A program made the position numbers and the translations under genes. Of a stretch of DNA of 64,000 nucleotides, positions 16,435-31,400 are shown piece after piece. The notes beneath the pieces are model-generated. The model ran no database searches. It was not told the origin of the DNA and worked only from the letters and a program-made list of their open reading frames with translations. Position 1 is the stretch's first letter; the number at the start of each line of letters is the position of its first letter. This DNA is from Anolis sagrei. Its lineage: Eukaryota; Chordata; Lepidosauria; Squamata; Anolidae. The stretch covers positions 166,148,822 to 166,212,821 of the forward strand of contig NC_090025.1 in assembly GCF_037176765.1 (NCBI RefSeq), read 5' to 3'.

Positions 16435-19400
16435 CTGTGGCAGAGAAATAAATGATACAATGTCAGCCAATACAGAGATTGTCAAACTGAATACTTTAAG
16501 ACGATGAGGTCAAAAATGAAGGCAAAAAGGATGATCTTTGGAAAAGTGTGTTTCCTTGAGAGAATGCCAAGATAAAAGAGTTCTTCAAGAGACCTATGTG
16601 GGTAAAAGCAGTTTATGGAGACCTCTAAAGTCTGCATTTCTGTACAAACTTCCCAATTGTGGACTTTCAAAAACCATAAGTGATCTGGAGCACACTTGTA
16701 TGTGAAAATTCACACTCATCAGTACAGGATAAATATGATCATAATTTTAAAGGAGGGGAAATTATGCACATAAATAAATCAAGTTTAAAAATTCTTTCAA
16801 AAATTGCACATACCAGCAGAAGTTTTTACAAATACAAACATTCACAAAAATAAAATTGGTGATAGATAACATGGTTTGCCTATAGAAGATCCTAGATTCA
16901 ATAGTTATCTAAGGACTGCATCAAGCAGAGGTTTTCCTTAATTTCTATATACTTCAAAAACAGAATCCAATGGGATTTTGTCTCCACAGAATGTAGAAAT
17001 GGGAGGATTTGAAAGACAGGCATCAACTCCACTTGTCTCCCTGCACATAGAAATGCTTTAAAACATATTTTTCCTTGGGCTGGGAAGTGGTGGATTCATC
17101 CAGGCAGGTGGATATCAGGAATAGATTTTTAAAACGCTTTTATTGATGTCACTGAACAATTTTGAACACCTGAAATTTTGAATTATTGATAATTTCTTCT
17201 TTTGCACTCCTGCAATTGCGCAATTTTCAAGAATTTATATTAGGGGAACCGAATGGGAGGAGGGAAAAGCCACTCATGTAGTGAGGAAAGAATCACAGAG
17301 TTTAGCTAGAAAAGGGCAAAGGGGATCTTATGTGATGGAGGTGAGTAAATTCTCCAGTTTCTTTAAAGATGGAACACCACAGAATGCCATGCAAAGAAGA
17401 TTATTACACACACACACACATCCGTTTGTGGGAAGAGGTCCTAAGGAGCCTTATAGTGATGTTCTCTACATCAAAGACCTTTCAACTTGTCTTGCTGGAG
17501 TTGGAAAATGGCATTCACCATCTAATTTTCCTGCCCTCTTCTGCCAGCTCTAGATTTATAGGTCTAGTGAACAACTGGTTGGAGTCACATCTCCAAAAAC
17601 TTTTCCTTATCACATCAGGTTGAACTGAAACTCATCTATCAAAATTAGACAAGTGCATGATTATTTAACTCCTCAGCATCAATCCTTGATTTGACCCAGT
17701 TATGGGGCAGGTTTGTTAAAATGTGTTTTTAAAAATGTCTACTCGGTCATTCCCATGACACTCAATTGAGCCTCTTACCCCAGAAATCTGCACAAAAGTC
17801 TGTATAGAACTACAGTTTGAGGGGCTGCCATGGCTGTGGGGGACAACATTTGCAAATGTTCCTTATATTCCCACTTTAATAGTACTTTATACCAGAGCTT
17901 CTTAAACGTGTCCACTTGCAACTGCTTTCAGCCTGGGAAATTTTTACAAGACCTTTTATATAAATGTATATAAAATAGTTATAAAAAGCAAACAGTTACT
18001 ATAAGAAATCAGCATTTGTGAGGATTGTTAAACAGACTGATTTTTCTTTTTATGAAGTACAGCTGAAGCATATTCTGCAAAGTCCACTGTAAGCTGTACA
18101 CAATAGATCTGTGTAAATATCTAAAACAGCCACTATAAGAAATTCAGAAAACTTTGAGCTAAAACGACCGTCTTTGGGGTCCATACCTGCAGTTTAAAAA
18201 GCAGCGCTTTAGACAGAGTAAACGTCTCAGCTTTATATGCTCACCTTTCTAAGATCTTGGTATAGTCGAACCCTTGCAATGCTGGAGAGCTCTGTGTGCT
18301 ATGGTCTTCCAAGTTATCTGGTAATTCTACTTTCTGAAAAGAAACAAGGTGAGGTGTCAAGGAGAGGTGGAATAAAGAGCCAAAACAAAAGAGTCAACTC
18401 ATTGAATTCAAATTAAACTCTCCTACATATATGCTCATCTGTCAATGTGTCTATCCAGCCATCAAAAAGTAATGTTCACATATGGCAGGAATTCAGGATG
18501 GTTCTTGGGAAACCATGTGCTGGCTTGATGCCTACATGCAACTGACCCCACAAATATTCAGATCCTCTCTTTTACATCGTTAACTTGTCTGGAACACATT
18601 CACAAGCATGTCTATTAAGAGACTGCTGCACTAGGTAGGAGGAAATAAAGCCACCAAAATTATCTCTGATTCCATTTCCAGCTAAGCAGATCTGGTCATG
18701 CCTTAACCTATTTCCTCAGCTGCTTTTATCTCATTTTCCCTCAGGGTTCGTCATTTTTACAAGTTTTTTCTTGAATGTTATAGAAGCATTTAAAGAACTG
18801 GGCTGGGCATAAACAGATGGAGAAATGAGGTGTACATGACGCAGAAATCCTGGAAAGAATTTAGAGAAGTTGTGGGGAATGTGCAGCTTTCCAGAGTGCA
18901 ACTTCCATCATTCCTGATTTATAGGATCAAAGGCCTCCCTTCCCCAGACCAAATTGATTCTTGATAATCTGAAGTTAGCCTCAACCCACATGCAGAAATG
19001 GGTTCTGAAAGTAGTGCTATGGATGGATACATGATAGAAATTACATGATCTAGCCTGCTGTTCTGCTGATGTTTGTTCTTGCAGGGTGCTAGAAACTCAG
19101 TAGATGGAGGTTATCATAGGATACGGTAGGCAAAGTAAAGAAAAGTGATGCCACCTTGGATATGTCAATAAAAGCTTTCCTCCCTTTATTGACCCAGGTT
19201 GTTAACTATGTTGATTTAGGGTGCTGTTCACTTTTTCTCTTCAGTCCCTTGGCTAAACTATCCAAATCTTGCCTAAGGCTACCAGGAAGAGAATGCCATC
19301 TGTGGGATTAGTAAATGGTTTCAGCTTGGTCAGAAGGAAAGAAAGGAGAATGACCTTTTCCCTTTCCCCAGAAGCTCAGACCCATTAGATCTTCCTGGTT

Positions 19401-22400
19401 TGAATTTCCTTCTCCACCTTTCCTGCTAAGAAGGAGCAGCAGCAGCTTCACCCGACCTTCCAGATACAGAAGGAGGTTTTTTTTTTTTACAAAGTTGTAA
19501 TAGGATGTCAACCATTGTGCGTCAACTAACATACTTTTAAACTGGACCTGTCACAACTGGTTCTAGTGTAAATAATGTTTCTCCATGTCCTCCATTCCAG
19601 CCCTGGCCAAATCTTTAGTACAAGAATGCCAGTGCCTCTTCTTTAGTACTTATTTGAGACCAATATGTCTCTTGAGAGCCTTTTGCATCACTCTTCTGCA
19701 AACAGCCTGGTGACATTTCTGTACTTGCATTGTCACAAGTATATCAGAGACCAATTTAAGAAATCCAAGGAGTTACAGTCCAACAATATCTGGAAGACCA
19801 TGCTTTGCCCATTCATGTTTGTACATCAATATACTTTTTTACAACCTTTTCAATGTTGGGTCCCCAAATATTGGAAGACAACTCCCATCAGCTTTAACCA
19901 TTGACTATTATGATAAGTTCAGTGCAACAGCTTCTAGGAACTTCAGGTTGGGAAAGGTTTACTTCAGAAATAATTGCCCTAAAAGTGTCATGCAAATTAA
20001 TTTCCAGAATAAACCAGCATAAATGCCATGAACTGGAAGCTTCATTTATCATTACCATTGATTGGGAGGATAAAGGAGCTTCACAGCTGCTTAGCTTTAA
20101 AGTAAAGAGCCAATCAAAAACCATTTTGCTGCCTGGAGTGGAGTAGAAAGGATAATGCATCTATCTCCAACCAAGGTAAGCTATATAGTTTCTAATATTT
20201 TGGGCCCCGTGGAGAAAATTATGTAAGTGCTTTCTTCCTGACAGGCAATAAAGTTAATAGTGAACGATTTCCTGCACTTTCATGATACCTCAGATTTGTT
20301 GACTGGTGTGATCATGTCATTTTCAAGTGACATGGCAACAAAAAGACTGTCTCCAAATCTCCAGATACTCATGGCTAGAATCCTATTTGAAGCTGGTATA
20401 ACATAAAGTGCAGTCACCATATAGATGCCAAGTCTAGGATTTATTCTCTAGGGATCCACTAGATCCACTAGATCCCTAAAGCTGTTCAGGATATTTCCCT
20501 ATTGTTGCCGTTTCCATTGAATTGTTTTTCATTTATGATAACTTTAAGTCAAGCCAAACATAGTGCTTTATCAAAAAGATTAGTTTAGAATGACCTTTGT
20601 CTTCCTCTGAGGCTAAAAGAGTGTGACTTTAGTCATAGTAATGTAACTAAGATAAGAGATTGTTTCACTGAGACCTTTCCAAGAGATTACTTTAATTTCT
20701 TGGCAATATGTTTCATTATACCAATTCATAGATAACCTTTTATGCCAAAATACATGAAATATTGCATGTCTCTATTTATAAATAGGAAAATATTATATAC
20801 TAGCTGTACTCGGCCACGCGTTACTGTGGCCTTCAGAAAACAGAGAATTTGCAGACACGAAGCAATCTGGGCTAGGGAACTCCTCCCACTAGCTAGTAGA
20901 AGCCAGGCTGTTAAGGTGCAAGGTGGTATGGAAAATAAAGTAATGAGAATCAGCCACTGAAGCTGCAAGGCTTTTCAGTTATATTCATGCTGGCCAAAAC
21001 ACTCAAAAAGCCTCTTTGAAATAGAGGCTGGTAGCCATCTGTTGGGGATGCTTTGATTGTGATTTTCCTGCTTCTTCATAGAATGGGGTTGGCCTGGATG
21101 GCCCACCAGGTGTTTCCCAACTCTAGGACTCTGATTCTATATTCTTCTCTTCCCTTCGCCAGTTTCCCCCTTCCTTCCTTCCTTCCTTCCTTCCTTCCTT
21201 CCTTCCTTCCTTCCCTGCCTCTTCCCTTCCTTTCCTCTCCCATCCCTGTCTCCTTTCCCTTCCTTCCTCTTTTTTCTATCTTTCATTCCATTCATAATCT
21301 TCTTTTCTCTTCACCAATCCTTTTTTTCCCCTTTCTTCTCTCCTTTCCCTTTCACCTCCTTCCTCCGGGACAGTTTGTAAGGGTTTTTTAAGGGGTTTTG
21401 GGAGGGGGAGTGAAAGGGGGGATGTGGAGCCCAAGTGGGAGAGTTGCTGGCCTTCTCATGGTTTGCATCCTCCCTTCACTCAACGGGTGGTGTGCAGCCA
21501 CTCCTGCAGTCAGGCTTGCCTTGCAATCCTCTGGTCTTGGGGAAAGAGTTGCCTGGTAGCCACGTGGGCCTCATGGAGCCGCTGCAGTGGTTCCAGCTGC
21601 TGCCGGGGCTTGCCTCGCCAAGCCCCACCCCTCCATTGGGCCAGGCCTTCTCCTTCCTTCCCTCTTTCCTTTCCTCAATCCCTCCCCTCCCCAAAAGAAA
21701 AAGGACTCTGCCTTCCTGCATGGAAAGGGACTTCATGGCGAGGCTTCTCTTCCCTCATGATGGTTGGTGATTCATTCTTCTCATGCGATGAGGAGAGGGA
21801 CTTTTGTGCATGCTCTGTAAGGCATTTTTCTTTTGGGGGAGTTTTAACTTATTCCCCCTTCATTTTTTAAGGATTTTTTTTTTTGTTTGAAAGACATAGA
21901 TCAGATTAGAATGTGTTTTGCTGCCAAATTTGGTGGCAATTCGTCTGGTGGTTTTTGAGTTCTGTTAATCCCACAAACGAACATTACATTTTTATTTATA
22001 TAGATATACAGAGAGAGAGGGGGGGGCGGGGTGAGGTTACCATTCTCTTCATCCACATCTTCCTTTCTTTTTGGTTCCCAGTATTTGCTTCATTGGTGCT
22101 TACAACAACTAGGGCGCTGTGCAGGGCAGGCTCTGCTATACTCTTTTACAAAGGTCAAATAGGTAGTGCAGAAGTATCACAGAAGAAATGGTTCATTCAC
22201 TTATTAGCTATATGAGAAACCTATCAGAAGCAAAAACTTCAAACATGTAACCCCAAGGGAATGTGTAAAGCAGATTCAGAGATGTTCACAACCCCCATCT
22301 AAAGACAACCTCTCCTACCTGAAAAAAGCCTGGGAGCAGAAGTGTCCTGGGAGGACTTGGAATAGTTGCCTCCCATTTTCTTTTCTTTCTGAAAAAAATA

Positions 22401-25400
22401 TGAAATAAACATTAATACATTGCACAGAGTAAAATATCATCGCATCAGCCCTTTCTTAAGCAAACTGGAAATAATGTTTACAATTTTTTACAAATGGGTA
22501 CCGCAATTGAAGGGAGATATTAACAAGCTGGAAGGTGTCCAGAGGAGGGCGACTAAAATGATCAAGGGTCTGGAGAACAAGCCCTAAGAGGAGTGGCTTA
22601 AAGAGCTGGGCATGTTTACCTGCAGAAGAGAAGGCTGAGAGGAAACATGATGGCTGTGCATAAATATGTGAGGGGAAGTCATAGGGAGGAGAGAGCAAGC
22701 TTGTTTTCTCCTGCTCTGGAGACTAGGACACAGAACAATGGCTTCAAACTACAGGAAAAGAGATTCCACATGAACATGAGGAAGGACTTCCTAACCGTAA
22801 GAGCTGTTCAGCAGTGGAACTCTCTGCCTCAGAATGTGGTGAAGGTTCCTTCTTTGGAGTCTTTTAAACAGAGGCTGGATGGCCATCTGTCAGGGGTGCT
22901 TTGAATGCAACTTCCCTGCTTCTTGGCAGAGGTTGGACTGGATGGTCTATGAGGTCTCTTCCAACTCTATGATTGTATGATTCTATGATTCTACACGAAA
23001 GACTCATGAAATAACACATGAAAGGAAACCACATTTTGTGACATCAATGGATTCTACATCCATGAATTCCACCATCAATATTCTGAAAATATTCCAATTT
23101 CTTTCTAAAAAGCTAACCTTGAATAGCTTTTTATGAATAATGGACACCATTTTATTATGTCATTTTATATTAAAAATTGAAGCAGTCACAGATTTTGGTA
23201 TCCAGAGTCATAGTCCAACCTCATTTTACCACGTTAGCTCTTGATTAAGGCCTGACTGCATCCAAAATGCCATTGAGGGTGGACCAAAAATACACAAAAT
23301 GCAATCAAATGCACAATAGTGTTCCCCAAGGTTTGCAAGGTGTTATTGATAATATCAGGGAGTGGCTTTTTAAATCCCTGAATATTTTAATCACTTTTGG
23401 GTTGATTAATTTCCAGCACTTTCAATGTTAAATTTAAAGAAGTTTGCAAACTGAACAACTTCTTCAAAAACAGACTGAAACAAAATTGTCCACTCCATTG
23501 CCATCCCACTCCTTCTACAAAAGGACCCATGTACCATATGTGCAGCAGAGGCTTACCTAAGAAGGTATTTATAACAATAGTAGAGGACCACCATGATTAA
23601 AATAATAGAGATGATTCCAATCAGTACAATACCCCAAGTTGGAAAAACTGGAATAAAACAGTAAATAGAAATAGAAATTCAGGAAAGATTGACCAGGTGA
23701 ATAGCTAACAGCTGCTTTATTTTTAAATTAAGCATATTTTTGTAGTGCTAATAGGTCTTGATTTCCCATTCAAACGATCACAAAATGTTTCAGATAAAAA
23801 CTGAGATAATATATTGTTGCTGTAAGAATCCAATCCACATTTTTACTCGTTCCACATTCCAGCTACTATGAAACTCAATGGGGATTGGAGAAGGATCAGA
23901 GGCAAGCAGACGACACCATCACACACTGACTGAAAACTATGATTCTATTTTTCTAACTACCAGCACCTCAGTCTTGATAGCTGTGGCTGAAAAATGAAAA
24001 TACTGGTGAGATATAGAGAAAATGTGGGATACTGGGCTAAAGACCTTTAGACCAGTTAAGTGCAATGTACTATAAGTGGGGCTGTCTTTGAGAACAACTT
24101 GAGAAACCAATCCAGAATACTAGTGCAGCTAATGTGTTTCTGTGTGCTGTAGTGATCTGAGCAGACTCTAGAGAAAAGGTTCAAATGCTCACTCAGTCAT
24201 GAAACCCAATGGGTGAACTTGGGCAAGTCACAGACTCTCAGCCTGAGGAGAAGACAGAGGGAAACCCTTTCTGAATCAATCATACAAAGAAAATTCCATA
24301 ATAGGTTCACTTTGAGGTTGCCATACATCAGAATGCACACAGAAAAAGGAGAAGAAAGGGATGGAGAGAAGAAAACCATTCACACTGCAGAATGACAGCA
24401 GTTTGACACCACTTTAACTGTTATGGCTCCATTTAGTGTGTTCCTCAGTTCCCCAGAGCTCTTTAACTGAGGAAGCTTTGTTGTTATTTATTCATTCAGT
24501 CACTTCTGACTCTTTGTGACCTCATGGACCAGCCCACACCAGAGCTCCCTGCTGGCCATTGCCACCCCCAACTCCTTCAGAGTCAAGCCAGTCACTTCAA
24601 GGATAACCTTCATCCATCTTGCCCTTGGTCAACCCCTCTTCCTTTTCCCTTCTATTTTCCACAGCATCATTGTCTTCTCCAAGATTTCCTGTCTTCTCAT
24701 TATGTGGCCAAAGTACTTCATCTTTACCCCTAATATCCTTCCCTCCAATGAGCAGTCGAACTTTATTTCCTGGTTTGATCTTCTTGCAGTGCAAGGCACT
24801 CTCAGAATTTTCCTCCAGCACCACAGTACAAAAGCATCTATTTTCCTTCGCTCAGCCTTGTTTCTGGTCCAGCTCTCACATCCATAGGTTAGTACGGGGA
24901 ATACCATTGCTTTAACTATGTGGATCTTCAATGCCAGTGTGATGTCTCTACTCTTCACTATTTTATCGAGATTGGTCATTGCTCTCCTCCCAAGAAGGAA
25001 AGATCTTCTGATTTCCTGACTGCGTTTCTAATCTTCGCATCTGTCACTGCCTCCACATTTTCTCCCTCTATTTGCCAGTTATCGATCAATCTGGTTGCCA
25101 TAATCTTGTTTTTTCATGTTAAACTGCAACCCAGCTTTTGCATTTTCTTCTTTCACCTAGGTCAGAAGGCTCCTAGGCTCCTCCTCATTTTCAGCCATCA
25201 AAGTGGTATCATCTCCATATCTAAGGTTGTTAATGTTTCTTCCAGCAATTTTAACTCCAGCCTTGGATTCATCAAACTGCTATGATTCTGCTGTGTGACT
25301 ATAAGGGGGAGGAGGTGATAGTAATCATCATAGTAGAAGCTAAACCAGAATTCTGCATTGCATAAATGTAACCAGAAGCCTGGAATAGAGAACATACCAT

Positions 25401-28400
25401 ACATTACCTATATAGAAACAACTCAGAAACTTTAACATCCGAGATACAGTAAGTGACATGGAGCAGAGCTCTAGCTTCTCTCTGCTTTTCAGTAGCAGGC
25501 AGAAGGGCATAATCTGTGAGAGTATCATTTGCCACCTGATAGTGCTCAGCGGGAGCAAATTGAGCAGTACAAGGAAACCTTATAAACCTGCAAAACTTAG
25601 GGAAGTAACTTCTTGATACAAAGGTGCAATTCCTGCAAAAATGCTGGTCATGGGGGCTTGGTGCTGCTCATTCTAGTCCCCCCAAAGTTGCTTTTCCAAT
25701 ATATTTTTTCCTCTCTAGAGATTGAAAAAAAGTTATTCAGAAAGGTTCCTTTGTGGCTTACTGTCCTTCGTGGTCCACTGCAATTCCTTGCTCCACTCAC
25801 TCCAGGGGCCATCGTAGCTAGGTGCATTCACTTTTGCTCGCACCTTTGCTGTGTAACTTGAGCCTGGGTTCAGGAACTTTGAAGTGAAAGTAAAGTCTTT
25901 ATAAAAGCTAGCATTGACATGTTTGGCCTGGCAAAAGAAAGGAAAAAGAAATGGGTATGTGTGAGAGCTTAGAAAAGTTGCTTCTTAATCTCCCACAGGC
26001 CAGGCTGGCCGGGGCATTCCGGGAGCTGCAGTCACAAAAAGTGATTTTTTTTTTTTACACTGGATATGTTTCTGAGATGGAAGAAACCCATTCCTTACTA
26101 CCTCTGATGGGTTTTCAGTCTTCCAGTATAAAATCTGGTATATCTGTGCAATATTCCGATGGAGTGTGGCCTTCCATTGCAGTTTGTAGGCTTGATAGTT
26201 CAAATCTGTCACAGACAAGTTATAAGGCGAGGCTGCCTTAACTGGAAAAACAAAGGTATGAAACATCAAGTTAACTTAAGAACCAGACTTTGGAAAGTAA
26301 TACTGTTCAGATGATTTCTCCAGAAGTTCAACATCCTTCCTGCTTTACCTTTTTCCCACCTAGTACAGTTTTCATATATTGGAAGATAAACACAGCAGAT
26401 TAACAGAAGTGGCACTTCTCAAGCATACTGGGGGTAAGATTAAGGCACAAATCCAAGTGAATTGTGTGTGTGTTCCAGAAGCCCCTGTGGTTTCACAGCA
26501 GGTTTTAGGAAGCACAAATAGTTCATGTGGCTTTAGGCCATGCCAAAAGTATCCTTTGAATTTGGATTCAAGTGCTAACTGTATTATGCAAACATCAACA
26601 ATAGCCCTATCCTAACAAGTTACTAGAATCGGGAAGGATTGTTTTTCAGCATGTCTAACATTTTAAGGGAACTCTCCTACATATGGGAGCTAGCTGCATT
26701 TGTAAAAGGAACTTTTTTATCATTGTGTGCAGAAGGAGTTTGCACAAGATAAAGTGGGTACTTTGTAATTTCAGATTTTGATTTCCTGGAGCACTCTATA
26801 GCTTGTCCCAACATGATTGACAAGGGCTTGTGTGGGTGTCTTCTTATGTTTGAATCCACTCAAACATCCAATTTACCATGGAAAAAAGAAAATGAAGGAA
26901 AACTGCCATTTCTAGATGTCCTAGTCATCCGCAAAACAGATCAACAATTGTGTCACACAATTTACAGAAAACCTACCCACATGGATACATACCTATATAA
27001 AAACTCCAACCATCACCCAAGTCAAAAACAAAGAAGTACAATTAAAGCCCTGGCAGACTGTGCAAAAAGAATCTGCAAACCCCACCTCCTGCAAGATGAA
27101 CTTAACCACCTAAACTGGGCTTTACAGGCCAATGGATACTCCACCACAGACATCAGAAGAGCTGCAAGACACAAGAGTAAAGACAAAGATCCACCCAGAG
27201 GAAAAGTGTTCTTGCCATACATCAAGGGAACCACTGACCGCATTGGGAAGATGATGAGGAAACACAACCTACAAACTATCTACAGACCCACTAAGAAAAT
27301 TCAACAAATATTACATTCAGCAAAGGATAAGAGGGATCCTCTCACGTCTGCAGGAGTCTACTGTATACCATGCAGCTGTGGACAAGTCTACATAGGGACC
27401 ACCAAACGCAGCATTGTCCAAACACGAATCAAGGAACATGAAAGGCACTGCAGACTACTTTAGGCAGAGAAGTCAGCCATAGCAGAATACCTGATGAACC
27501 AACCTAAACACAGCATATTATTTGAGAACACAGAAATGTTGTATCAATCTAACAACTACCATTGTTAGATTGTGTCAGGCTACACAGAGAAGCCATTAAA
27601 ATCCACAAGCATGTGGACAATTTCAACAGAAAGGAAGAAACCATGAAAATGAACAAAATCTGGCTACTAGTATTAAAAAAAACCCTCTAAAATCTTAATA
27701 GTAAATAAAGAACAACACTAAAAAAACAGGGGAACTCAAGACAAGAAACAATCAGGGATAGCTAATCACCTTTCAACAAAAAATTCCCCCAGGCAGTAAG
27801 AAACCACGCCTTGAAACTGCTAGGCGATTAAATGTTTATCAAGGTGGCCAATTGAAATATTCACACCTAGCTCCAACAGACAAGAGTTCTTTCACCCACC
27901 CTAAACATTCCACAGATTTATAAACCCCATTTTCCTAGTTTCCAACAGGCCTCACAACCTCTGAGGATGCCTGTCATAGATGCAGGCGAAATGTCAGGAG
28001 AGAATGCTTCTGGAACATGGCCATACAGCCCAAAAACTTACAACAACCCAGACAGGAAGTCTAATGCATCTTGTCTAAATCTGGCATTCAGTTGAGCGTA
28101 GGTCTATGATCTGCCTCATCCCTATGTTTACTTTTTATGATGGTGCACTAGCAAGTATATCAAAACAAAAAAAAATAGAGGTATAGAAACCCACAGTGTG
28201 ACCTTGTTTGTCTTACTTTGCTTTGCCAACTCCACTGTTCTCTTTTCTTCTTTTGGGCGAACAGTAACAAAGTACTGACTTTGTCCATTTGGGCTGGTGA
28301 CACTGATTTCACAGCTTTGCAAGACATGCTTAGGACTATTAAGAGGGCTGGGAGGTAGCTCCTTTTCATGGACTGGAGAGCATTCCTTCTCTCTGAAGAA

Positions 28401-31400
28401 CAAAGAATATAACATCAGGAGGTCAGACATTCAACCATGAGAGAAAAGTTCAGATGTGGAGGTATGTTTGTCAAAAAGCAACTCACTGTGATGTTGTGTT
28501 ATCTTTGTAGAAGAGGGTAAACAAAATAGAACTGGTGATCTCTTGCCTCACCTCCCAGCTGCATTTGAGCTGATCGATGCCTTTAAATCGACAATTGATG
28601 TTCTTGGGCTGAGCTTCAGCCTCACCTAATGGAGAAAAGCAGAAATCAGCATGATTTGGAGACCACACAGTGCCTGATAAAAATAAACACAGTGGTAGAA
28701 AATGAAAGAGGAATTGGTAATAAGTGGCATTAGGAATCGAGAAAAAATGAAGAGGATCTGGCTAACATCAGACTTGCTGAAGAAGAGAATTCCAATACAT
28801 TTCACATACGGATGGACAACCTTAACAAGTCCAGGATCATTTTTGCCCCTAAACATTCATCACAGGCCACATATACACATTGCTGCAGCTGCTGAACTGC
28901 ACAGGCACCAGGCTTTATAGTGGTCCTAGACACCCTCAAACTGTTCTGTACCCTCAAACAGTTCTGATTTATCAGGAATTAATCCCCTATCATTCTATAT
29001 CTACAGATGCTTTAAAAATGTCTTATTGTCTCTTTCCTCCATCCCTACTTTGTTCTCAACTTACTTCAGTTGCTGCAAGCTGAGTTCGAAGTGCAAAAGT
29101 AACTTGCACTCCATTAGATCAGCAGGGGGAAAAGGAGGAGGCACAAACTCATGCATACATTGCTGCAACCCCTCCTAGCTTATGTTCTCGCTCATGAATA
29201 ACTTTTGCCCTCTTGCCAACATTCTTGTTACTTAATCACACAGGTTTTGTCTGTAAAATATTGGATATGCGATTCATGAACAAGTCATACTGCCTTATTC
29301 ATAGAACATTGCAGAATAGTGAAATGAATAATGTTTGTGCAGGAGCATTTCATCAACAGCTGGAGCAAGCGGAGAGCACATTTTCCACCTATAGTTGAAT
29401 CACTTTGCTATCTGGCGGTTTTAGCAGTTGGGATTACAGAACAGTATCCACAGGTTCTTAGATTTCATCATGCCTTTGTCTTCTTCCAATCAAATAACCA
29501 GCTTTTTGTAGGATTACCTTCTGGGGTATCCCAAGTTACCACAGAGCTCCAGTCACTATAATGGCTGACAAGCTGGCTCGTTCGACCTGGCTTGCTTCGA
29601 ACACGAGCAACGTAGGTGTTCCCAGGTATGAGGTGTTGGAGAAGGCACTGGGAGGCATTTGAGACCAAAATAGAGGAAGATTCCTGGCAAAGGAAGGAAG
29701 GAAGGGACAGGTTGACATTTGGTTTTTTTTAAAGCTAATAAAGGAAAATAGCATAAATATAATATGAAAAAGAAGATAGAGAGAAGCTTTTCTTCCTTTT
29801 ACATGGCACAACTGTAGTACTATGGTTTCACTTTAATCCCCACGAAAACATACTATAGAATTCTGGAGCCAAGGAGTTCTAATGTCTCCCCAAACTACAA
29901 ATTTCATGAGATCCAGCCATTTGTCTGACTTTCCTTACTCTTCCAGAAGGGAAGGACTTATTCCTCCTTCAACTATGGAGAGATCTTAGATTCAGAAAGG
30001 CACTCTGATACATATTCTGATACCTTAAAGAGGTGGAGCAATTGAGTTCTCATGCTTCCTAAAAAATCTTGGTAGTGGCAGCCTGTCAAAGAATCCAGGG
30101 ATAAAACATCCAATATGGCCCCCTGTCTGCTCACCCCTGATTAGGAAAATATATGAGGAAGCTGCAATGCTGCATGGTGTACCCTCTTATCAAGCCATAA
30201 TCACAATGCCCACCAGCTTTACAACAGTCACACAGTGCTTTCCTTCTTGTAAATTGTGGGGAACAAGGCTTCTTGTCAAAAAGTTGACTTATAAAGAATT
30301 TTGGAACAATGTTTTGCTTGAGAAGAAGGTTGCCATATGGTGATATATGTGATAGGGCTCATATATCTTTGATAGAATAATAGAGTGGAGGAAACCACAA
30401 GGTCGATACAGTCTAACTCTGTTTTACCAGGAATACACAGTCAATGTTCTTCCAATAGATGGTCACCCAGTCTCTGTTTAAAAATCTCCAGAGAAGAAGA
30501 TTCCACTACTCCAAGGCAGCCTCTTCTACTGTTGCCATCAGGAAGTTCCTCCTACTGCTTAGATTGAATTTCTTTTCCTGTTATTTGAATCCATTGCTCT
30601 GTCTTCTGGTCTCTGGAGCAGCAGAAAACAGGCTTGCTCCATCTTCAGTATGTCATCCTTTCAAAGATTTAGACAAGATTATCATGTTCTCTTCTCAAGA
30701 TTAAGCATACGCAACTCCTGAACTTCAGCATGATTTCCAGGCCCTTTACCATTTTGGAATTTCATAAGGTGATGTTTATAATGTCAGCAAAACCTGCTGA
30801 AGATCCCTGTTCTGCACAAGTATTAAATGTACTGAAATTTTGGCATGTAGTTTACCTGCCAACCTGATACTAATAATCATTAACAGCTCGACATAAACAG
30901 AAATGCTGTCAAGCAGCTATAAAGATGAGAACAGATACCTCCCAAGATTCCCAAAACCTTTTGTAGGTGACTTCAAAGTCCAAGCTATCCTCCAGCCAGT
31001 GGTTTCTGTTGATTCCATCACCTGCTTCCCATAGCAAAAGAGAGTCACCATCTTCTGTAATGCTCACCACTAGTTTTGAGGGTGGCAAAGGCTGGACTGT
31101 GAGAGTGAACAAAGAAAAACACAGATAAACCATTAGTTGTGTGGGAAAGCCCAAATCCTTCTAAGGCAGTAGAGCAGTGGTTCTCAACCAGTGGATCCCT
31201 AGGTGTTTTGGCCTACGACTCCCAGAAATCCCAGCCAGTTTACCAGCTGTTAGGATTTCTGGGAGTTGAGGGCCAAAACATTTGGGGCCCCACAGGTTGA
31301 GAACCACTGCAGTAGAGCTACAAGATGGCAGCACTCTTTACTCGCACAGTATTCTAAATCAAGGAAATAATCTACAGAGTTCTTAAACTCATTAAATCTC

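Noticed and set aside
21053-21870. Several overlapping ORFs of 80-148 codons
   Set aside because: They cover the TTCC microsatellite and pyrimidine-rich repeat; Ser/Pro/Phe-rich translations without domain features.
22647-22904. 85-codon ORF as a host gene
   Set aside because: It is the CR1 ORF2 C-terminus ([18 protein letters not shown]).
26102-26241. CSF2RB exon 7 donor at GTCACA (28197) instead of GTAAGA
   Set aside because: GTCACA is a poor donor and would break phase with exon 8 at 26241; GTAAGA keeps phase and aligns with mammals.
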